Source of the DNA: Candidatus Helarchaeota archaeon
Lineage (GTDB): Archaea; Asgardarchaeota; Lokiarchaeia; Helarchaeales; HEL-GB-A
Assembly: GCA_013375455.1 (NCBI GenBank)
Contig: JABXJT010000116.1
Span: forward strand, 1 to 11,031
Length of the DNA stretch: 11,031 nucleotides
Reading direction: 5' to 3'
A program made the position numbers and the translations under genes. Below are positions 6,801-11,031 of this stretch, in pieces; the stretch's first letter is position 1, and every line of letters begins with the position of its first letter. The notes below the pieces were generated by a model. It had not been told where the DNA came from. It did no database searches and was given only the letters and a program-made list of their open reading frames with translations.

Positions 6801-9800
6801 TCCTCTGGAACTCCAGGTTTCGCAGTGGAATCGGTTCCTTCGTTGGGCACTTCATCCACGGCAGAAACTTTATACCAGTAGGTTTCTAAATTGGTTAATG
6901 CGGTATCTTGATAATGACTTACGTTGAGGTTAGTTATAAATGTCCACGTCTCGGTGGTACTATTTCGATAGAGGTAATATTCCTTAAAATCAGTCGCCAC
7001 GCTAGGATTCCAGGTGAGATTCAGGATGTTGCCTTCGGGAATGACCGTAATCATGACGCCTGTTATTTGAGGTGGTGCAATAATATCAGTGGGTGTTCCA
7101 TTTTGGATTGTCGAGTTATCGCCAACATTCTTGGTGGGCCCACCGTCATCTATGGCGGCAACTTTATAGAAATAGAGCGTTCCATCATTTAATTCGGTGT
7201 TAGTATAAGAATTGGTTGGACGCGTCGCTATCAAAGCCCAAGGTTCAGAGGTAGAATTTCGGTAGATCCGGTATTCAACGACATCCCCACCAAGGGCATC
7301 CCAAGTCAGTTGAAGCGTGTTACCAATACCTGGATTAACTACATTCAGATTCCCTACCTGTGGGGGTTTAACCGTATCCTGAGGCGTTCCATTCACTTCA
7401 TCAGACGGGGTTCCATCATTTATGGTGGGCCATCCATCATCGAAAGCTATGATGCGGTAGTAATACGTCCCATTATCAGTCAATCCTGTATCATTAAAGA
7501 ATAGATTTGGGGTGATTGCATCCTCATCACCAGGAATCACCTCGAACCCAGGCACTGTGGAACGATAAATCTTATACCCCATTACATCGGGAATGCTAAC
7601 GCTGAGGTTGTCCCACTGGAGATTTAAGGCGTTTCCTTCCGGCACGACCGTGACGATAACTCCCGTCACTTGGGTGGGTGCAGCTATATCAGCTGGCGTT
7701 TCACTTATTTGTGTTACAATGGGTCCTTCAATATTGTCATCATCGACAGCTGAAACCTTAAAATAATAGGTTGTCCCGTCTTCGAGCATGGTGTTCAAAT
7801 AGAAAGTATCATTACCCGAATAAACGAGGTATGGCGGTCCAGGAGTAAAGGGAGTGACGTTGCTCATATAGACATTGTAATGATCCAGATCAGGTGCTGT
7901 ACTTGGATTCCATGTCAGATTGAGTGTATTCCCGGTTGGAATAACTGCAACCGCTAATCCTAATACCGCTGGAGGTGCCACTAAATCCATCGGAATTTCA
8001 CTTTTTGGAGTGGAATAGGTTCCTTCGTTGGGCACTTCATCCACGGCAGAAATCATGTACCAGTAGGTTTCTAAATTGGTTAATCCGGTATCCAGATAAT
8101 AATTTACCGTGCGGTTCACTAATGGTGCCCACGTCTGGGTGGTACTATTCCGATATAGATAATATTCCACAAAGTCGTCCGCCATACTAGCACCCCAGGT
8201 AATATTCAGGATGTTGCCTTCGGGAATGACCGTAATCATGACGCCTGTTATTTGAGGTGGTGCAGTTATGTCAGTGGGTGTTCCATTTTGGATTGTCGAG
8301 TTGTCGCCAACATTCAGGGTGGGTCCCCCATCATCGACAGCGGCGACCATATAGAAGTAAGTTGTACTATCATTTAATTCGGTGTTAGTATAAGAATTGA
8401 TTGGACGCGTCGCTATCAAAGCCCAAGGTTCAGAGGTAGAATTTCGGTAGATCCGGTATTCAACGACATCCCCACCAAGGGCATCCCAAGTCAGTTGAAG
8501 CGTGTTACCAATACCTGGATTAACTACATTCAGATTCCCTACCTGTGGGGGTTTAACCGTATCCTGAGGCGTTCCATTCACTTCATCAGACGGGGTTCCA
8601 TCATTTATGGTGGGCCATCCATCATCGAAAGCTATGATGCGGTAGTAATACGTCCCATTATCAGTCAATCCTGTATCATTAAAGAATAGATTTGGGGTGA
8701 TTGCATCCTCATCACCAGGAATCACCTCGAACCCAGGCACTGTGGAACGATAAATCTTATACCCCATTACATCGGGAATGCTAACGCTGAGGTTGTCCCA
8801 CTGGAGATTTAAGGCGTTTCCTTCCGGCACGACCGTGACGATAACTCCCGTCACTTGGGTGGGTGCAGCTATATCAGCTGGCGTTTCACTTATTTGTGTT
8901 ACAATGGGTCCTTCAATATTGTCATCATCGACAGCTGAAACCTTAAAATAATAGGTTGTCCCGTCTTCGAGCATGGTGTTCAAATAGAAAGTATCATTAC
9001 CCGAATAAACGAGGTATGGCGGTCCAGGAGTAAAGGGAGTGACGTTGCTCATATAGACATTGTAATGATCCAGATCAGGTGCTGTACTTGGATTCCATGT
9101 CAGATTGAGTGTATTCCCGGTTGGAATAACTGCAACCGCTAATCCTAATACCGCTGGAGGTGCCACTAAATCCATCGGAATTTCACTTTTTGGAGTGGAA
9201 TAGGTTCCTTCGTTGGGCACTTCATCCACGGCAGAAATCATGTACCAGTAGGTTTCTAAATTGGTTAATCCGGTATCCAGATAATAATTTACCGTGCGGT
9301 TCACTAATGGTGCCCACGTCTGGGTGGTACTATTCCGATATAGATAATATTCCACAAAGTCGTCCGCCATACTAGCACCCCAGGTAATATTCAGGATGTT
9401 GCCTTCGGGAATGACCGTAATCATGACGCCTGTTATTTGAGGTGGTGCAGTTATGTCAGTGGGTGTTCCATTTTGGATTGTCGAGTTGTCGCCAACATTC
9501 AGGGTGGGTCCCCCATCATCGACAGCGGCGACCATATAGAAGTAAGTTGTACTATCATTTAATCCTAGGTCAGTATAAGAATTGGTCTTAATATCTGTCG
9601 CTATCAAAGCCCACGACTCAGTGGTCGAATTTCGATATACGAGATAATAATCCAAATCAGGTGCCGGGCTCGTATCCCACGTCAGTTGAAGCGTGTTACC
9701 GATACCTGGATTACTCACAATCAGATTCGCTACCGGCGGGGGTTCAACCGTATCTATCGGAGTTCCGTTCACTTCATCAGATATATGTCCTTCAACATCA

Positions 9801-11031
9801 TCAGATGAAACGCCAGTGATCCGGTAATAATAGGTAGTATTATCTATTAATCCCGCCGAATCATAGGTTTCATTCGAGCTCACGGTTTTTATTATCTTAA
9901 TAACTGTTGGAGTGAATCCCTCTACTGTATCTCGATAAATATTATACGTGGCAGCTCCGGAAACATTATCCCACGTGAGATACAGCGTTTCTCCCGTGGT
10001 TATAACAGTGACATTGATATTTACTGGTTTGTCCAACAGAGCCCCTCCTGGCACTCCCGATTTTTGACTGGAATATGGCCCTTCAAGGCCTGCTATATCC
10101 TCTGCTGACACGCGATAATAATACTTTTGTAGATAAGTTAATCCCGTATCATTGTAATACGGTGTAGTAGTAGTATTAACTTTATTACCCGGACCGGGGC
10201 TAAAGCCTCTTAAAGTGCTTCGATAAATGTTGTAATATTTCAAATCGGGTTCCGTATTAGCAGTCCAATTTAGTAATAGGGATGTATTACTCGAGCTAGT
10301 AACAATTAATCCAGTTACTTTTGCTGGTGGTAGAACGTTTGTAGATATACCTCCCCATTCCGTTGAATTGAGCCCCTCATTGGGGACTTCATCAATAGCC
10401 GCAACTTTATAGTAATATGTTACACTGTCTGTAACATTTGTATCTTGATAGGTTGAAGTAATACCCACTGTCATAAGCAATTTATAAGAGCTTGTTAGAT
10501 TCCGTCTATAAATTCTATATCCATTAAGATCTGGTTCGGTATTTGCTGTCCAAGAAAGAACAAGGGTTTTTCCAGTTGTCGGATTCGATATCGTTAAATC
10601 AGTTACTTGTGAAGGCGGTGTAGAATCTTGGGGCATTTCAGAAGTGCTAGTGGAATTGGGACCAGGATTAAACACTTCATCATAGGCGGAAATTTTGTAA
10701 ACATAGGTGTAATCATCCAATAATCCCGTATCGTTATACCAATTTTGAGGATGAATTATATTTGCAATGAGACTATCATTTTGGTAGATCCAGTATCCCA
10801 GGACATCCCCGCCAAGGGCATTCCAAGAGATATCCAGCTTATTTCCCACGGGATCTACAAGAATCGCCACGCCCATGACTTGAGCTGGTGGTTCCGTGTC
10901 CTGGGGCGTCTCTGAAAAAGGGGTTGAGTTAACTCCATAATTGATAGCGGGCCATCCATCATCGTAAGCCGAGATCTTGTATAAGTAGGTTTTCCCATCG
11001 ACCAGCCCGGTATCGTTGTAGTAATTATCGG
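3809..11031 (-). CDS. Giant FN3-repeat surface protein with Ig-like domain and C-terminal membrane anchor (5' end outside window)
   Basis: The frame is open from the right edge to TAA at 3809, giving at least 2406 residues. The Met codon at 10876 is internal, because the 51 codons upstream of it are open and read as more FN3 sequence (e.g. KTYLYKISAYDD, SETPQDTEPPAQV). The visible part holds the end of one FN3 domain, about 22 FN3-like domains of 95-115 residues, one Ig-like domain of the TTPPDIITITY...VTVHD type (about 3956-4282), a TM helix (about 3878-3937) and a basic tail (RSRAKGKKK) ending EELLPLPI. FN3 marks recur: a W in strand B, YxIYR in strand C, TYYYKVxAVDE in strand F, and linkers of the type TPxDxxxPPxV. 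It is rich in N-x-S/T sequons, and I find only two Cys, so it is probably an N-glycosylated extracellular stalk or adhesin. The signal peptide and any N-terminal binding or enzyme domain lie outside the window. It carries a recent internal tandem duplication (7184-9563). Ligand unknown. Confidence 0.93.
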   Translation of the reverse strand, partial: DNYYNDTGLVDGKTYLYKISAYDDGWPAINYGVNSTPFSETPQDTEPPAQVMGVAILVDPVGNKLDISWNALGGDVLGYWIYQNDSLIANIIHPQNWYNDTGLLDDYTYVYKISAYDEVFNPGPNSTSTSEMPQDSTPPSQVTDLTISNPTTGKTLVLSWTANTEPDLNGYRIYRRNLTSSYKLLMTVGITSTYQDTNVTDSVTYYYKVAAIDEVPNEGLNSTEWGGISTNVLPPAKVTGLIVTSSSNTSLLLNWTANTEPDLKYYNIYRSTLRGFSPGPGNKVNTTTTPYYNDTGLTYLQKYYYRVSAEDIAGLEGPYSSQKSGVPGGALLDKPVNINVTVITTGETLYLTWDNVSGAATYNIYRDTVEGFTPTVIKIIKTVSSNETYDSAGLIDNTTYYYRITGVSSDDVEGHISDEVNGTPIDTVEPPPVANLIVSNPGIGNTLQLTWDTSPAPDLDYYLVYRNSTTESWALIATDIKTNSYTDLGLNDSTTYFYMVAAVDDGGPTLNVGDNSTIQNGTPTDITAPPQITGVMITVIPEGNILNITWGASMADDFVEYYLYRNSTTQTWAPLVNRTVNYYLDTGLTNLETYWYMISAVDEVPNEGTYSTPKSEIPMDLVAPPAVLGLAVAVIPTGNTLNLTWNPSTAPDLDHYNVYMSNVTPFTPGPPYLVYSGNDTFYLNTMLEDGTTYYFKVSAVDDDNIEGPIVTQISETPADIAAPTQVTGVIVTVVPEGNALNLQWDNLSVSIPDVMGYKIYRSTVPGFEVIPGDEDAITPNLFFNDTGLTDNGTYYYRIIAFDDGWPTINDGTPSDEVNGTPQDTVKPPQVGNLNVVNPGIGNTLQLTWDALGGDVVEYRIYRNSTSEPWALIATRPINSYTNTELNDSTTYFYMVAAVDDGGPTLNVGDNSTIQNGTPTDITAPPQITGVMITVIPEGNILNITWGASMADDFVEYYLYRNSTTQTWAPLVNRTVNYYLDTGLTNLETYWYMISAVDEVPNEGTYSTPKSEIPMDLVAPPAVLGLAVAVIPTGNTLNLTWNPSTAPDLDHYNVYMSNVTPFTPGPPYLVYSGNDTFYLNTMLEDGTTYYFKVSAVDDDNIEGPIVTQISETPADIAAPTQVTGVIVTVVPEGNALNLQWDNLSVSIPDVMGYKIYRSTVPGFEVIPGDEDAITPNLFFNDTGLTDNGTYYYRIIAFDDGWPTINDGTPSDEVNGTPQDTVKPPQVGNLNVVNPGIGNTLQLTWDALGGDVVEYRIYRNSTSEPWALIATRPTNSYTNTELNDGTLYFYKVAAIDDGGPTKNVGDNSTIQNGTPTDIIAPPQITGVMITVIPEGNILNLTWNPSVATDFKEYYLYRNSTTETWTFITNLNVSHYQDTALTNLETYWYKVSAVDEVPNEGTDSTAKPGVPEDSIAPPAVTILTVTVIPTGNTLNITWDLVVAGDMQEYRVHRSNISSGFTPSPANFVDNVSRLTNYFLDTGLTDGLKYYYKVLSVDDDGNYLPAATQKSGTPGDTVPPLQPSSFNVTNVAGSLILNWTAAQEDDFVKYEILRNGTTLLQSIANNATNSWIDFEDQLFDSEYYFYEIRVFDEVGYDTVSPPRLTSIISPSGDITPPDNVTNLFAQSHQQGGYIRLRWSAPANPDILYFKIYRSTTPGFTPNSSNLIDTVMSVAGTNYYYDLDETLDGTGTVSYYYQVRAVDESNNTATGCNEVSFAPSDTIRPDPVITFNLLPQPDGSIDLTWTAVTPPDFYAYNIYRVVDINPYFPPSPANLIHIEYNNNTQIYVDSQENLLDDQYYTYKISVADEVGESSTEYAFNKTEGDKTPPSAPTGFAVINEGTGNIMNISWNANPELDVHHYNLYRNISVTVFSKVTEIYGRDTTVYQDKGLTEYPPTNYSYYLIAVDERGNVGPISEIKYDVTNDTRPPDMTDDSIVGGVTAESQIYLIITSPPDPDTTWYNIYRWNGSWKDWTGNLSDYGLIDNKLKISDPQLWLEPEDLPIGNYSYYVSALDEDMLPYHNSLEGSPSNFVNITISRYPPTLTQLIDITNNSDIRLNWSRHINNPPVVLAGYYIYRMNSSTNISYIIDYVPYIVGVDDYSYIEYGVPDGNWTYYVVAEDKWNGTSFPSNLMWVNVSDTVVPGSPTNLNAFYIGPPGSPDFTISWNRPTDENFGADVLSYEIYCLTTPFTNITGLTPYDYTFGQADSFNGTIVFPATNYTFGPLPDDTYYIRVVALDEKGNRSLPSDMIIVPVDTTPPDIITITYPTGDIPAGEAVYINVTVHDRGGISLVPGVYITYTVDGGPPQNVFMNFVASFWNGTHNLSIYGGEIPGQPEGSFVNFTITVEDWRGLFTTSTSFDYSVKIEEFPIYIIVVIGAVAVGAVAMVMVVARSRAKGKKKEYIAEELLPLPI
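7184..8378 (-). repeat. 1185-bp tandem duplication, C-terminal copy
   Basis: This segment matches 8369-9563 base for base at an offset of 1185, apart from one difference I found (7215 G versus 8400 A, Thr versus Ile in the protein). It encodes 395 residues, exactly four FN3 domains from within one type-d domain to the same point in the next, so the reading frame is kept. Identity stops abruptly on the left at 7184; 7181-7183 already differ from 8366-8368. Confidence 0.92.
8369..9563 (-). repeat. 1185-bp tandem duplication, N-terminal copy
   Basis: This is the second near-identical copy. It ends abruptly after 9563, where the sequence reads cctagg against tcggtg in the other copy. The word ATCATTTAAT is present at 7184-7193, 8369-8378 and 9554-9563, that is at both outer edges and at the junction. 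This is the expected footprint of an unequal exchange between related FN3 domains; the junction domain (d1) is then a chimera. Confidence 0.92.

Larger units (their letters stand above)
6490..10045 (-). repeat. Array of three four-FN3 super-repeats (c-d-a-b x 3)
   Basis: Twelve consecutive FN3 domains fall into four types that recur in fixed order. Type c ends SDEVNGTPxDTVxPP. Type d has NPGIGNTLQLTW. Type a has PPQITGVMITVIPEGNILN. Type b has PPAV..L.V.VIPTGNTLN. In reading order the array is c0 d0 a1 b1, c1 d1 a2 b2, c2 d2 a3 b3. Domain boundaries are near 10045, 9750, 9453, 9170, 8868, 8556, 8266, 7983, 7680, 7367, 7070, 6797 and 6490. The 1185-bp register persists past the near-identical core: 6833-6840 and 7021-7079 match 8018-8025 and 8206-8264. 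On the N-terminal side d0 is out of step by 6 bp. Domains on either side of the array do not follow the pattern. Confidence 0.8.

Noticed and set aside
4963..7192. Other antisense or alternate-frame ORFs of 60-94 codons in the FN3 gene
   Set aside because: They lie wholly inside a well-supported coding frame, have odd composition and show no domain or start signals.
7310..9375. Two pairs of identical + strand ORFs (64 and 71 codons) 1185 bp apart, within the giant gene
   Set aside because: They are antisense shadows of the FN3 coding frame and occur twice only because of the tandem duplication. No Shine-Dalgarno or family features are seen.
6490..10045. CRISPR or transposon-type repeats
   Set aside because: The repeats are about 1185 bp long, coding and in frame, with no spacers, transposase, inverted ends or target duplications beyond the 10-bp exchange word.
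10874..10876. Met codon as the start of the giant FN3 gene
   Set aside because: The frame stays open through to the window edge and the 51 upstream codons read as FN3 sequence, so this Met lies inside a domain (just after the PPAQV linker) and is not a start. The gene is truncated by the window.

Overview
The window looks like an AT-rich archaeal chromosome segment, most likely from an Asgard archaeon. The evidence is a longin-like (eukaryote-type trafficking fold) protein, a membrane protein that appears to carry a bacterial-type PH domain, T-run terminators with few hairpins, TATA-like promoters, Shine-Dalgarno motifs of the GAGGTGA type, and a giant Asn/Thr-rich FN3 surface protein with one C-terminal membrane anchor. 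The lineage is an inference from protein style: no rRNA, tRNA or marker gene is present. I see no mobile element, CRISPR array or RNA gene.

Layout. Positions 1-48 probably hold the last 15 codons of a + strand gene. It converges on a minus-strand pair: a 315-aa protein (TM, winged helix, two TMs, PH-like domain; 696-1643), followed 17 nt later by a 194-aa six-TM protein (94-678). A 277-nt AT-rich divergent intergenic region (1644-1920) separates this pair from a + strand gene for a longin-domain protein with a C-terminal winged helix (1921-2613). After a 120-nt gap with a good TATA-like element comes a SAM-dependent methyltransferase with a winged-helix-like N-terminus and a lysine tail (2734-3771). 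This gene converges, over a 37-nt A/T-run terminator, on the giant minus-strand gene that fills 3809-11031 and runs off the right edge.

The giant gene is the most striking content: at least 2406 residues, with about 22 FN3-like domains plus part of another, then one Ig-like domain, one TM helix and a short basic tail. Its middle is a higher-order array. Twelve consecutive FN3 domains read as three units of a four-domain super-repeat (c-d-a-b). Inside it, a 1185-bp segment is present twice in tandem with only one base difference found by eye. The breakpoints lie at a 10-bp word at equivalent places in homologous FN3 domains, which suggests a recent unequal crossover layered on an older duplication.

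How the genes may work together: the divergent cluster joins a longin fold, a PH-like membrane protein, a multi-TM partner and several winged-helix-like modules. This fits membrane-associated regulation or trafficking, but no direct functional link is shown. The FN3 protein is best read as a long extracellular stalk or adhesin anchored in the cell membrane.
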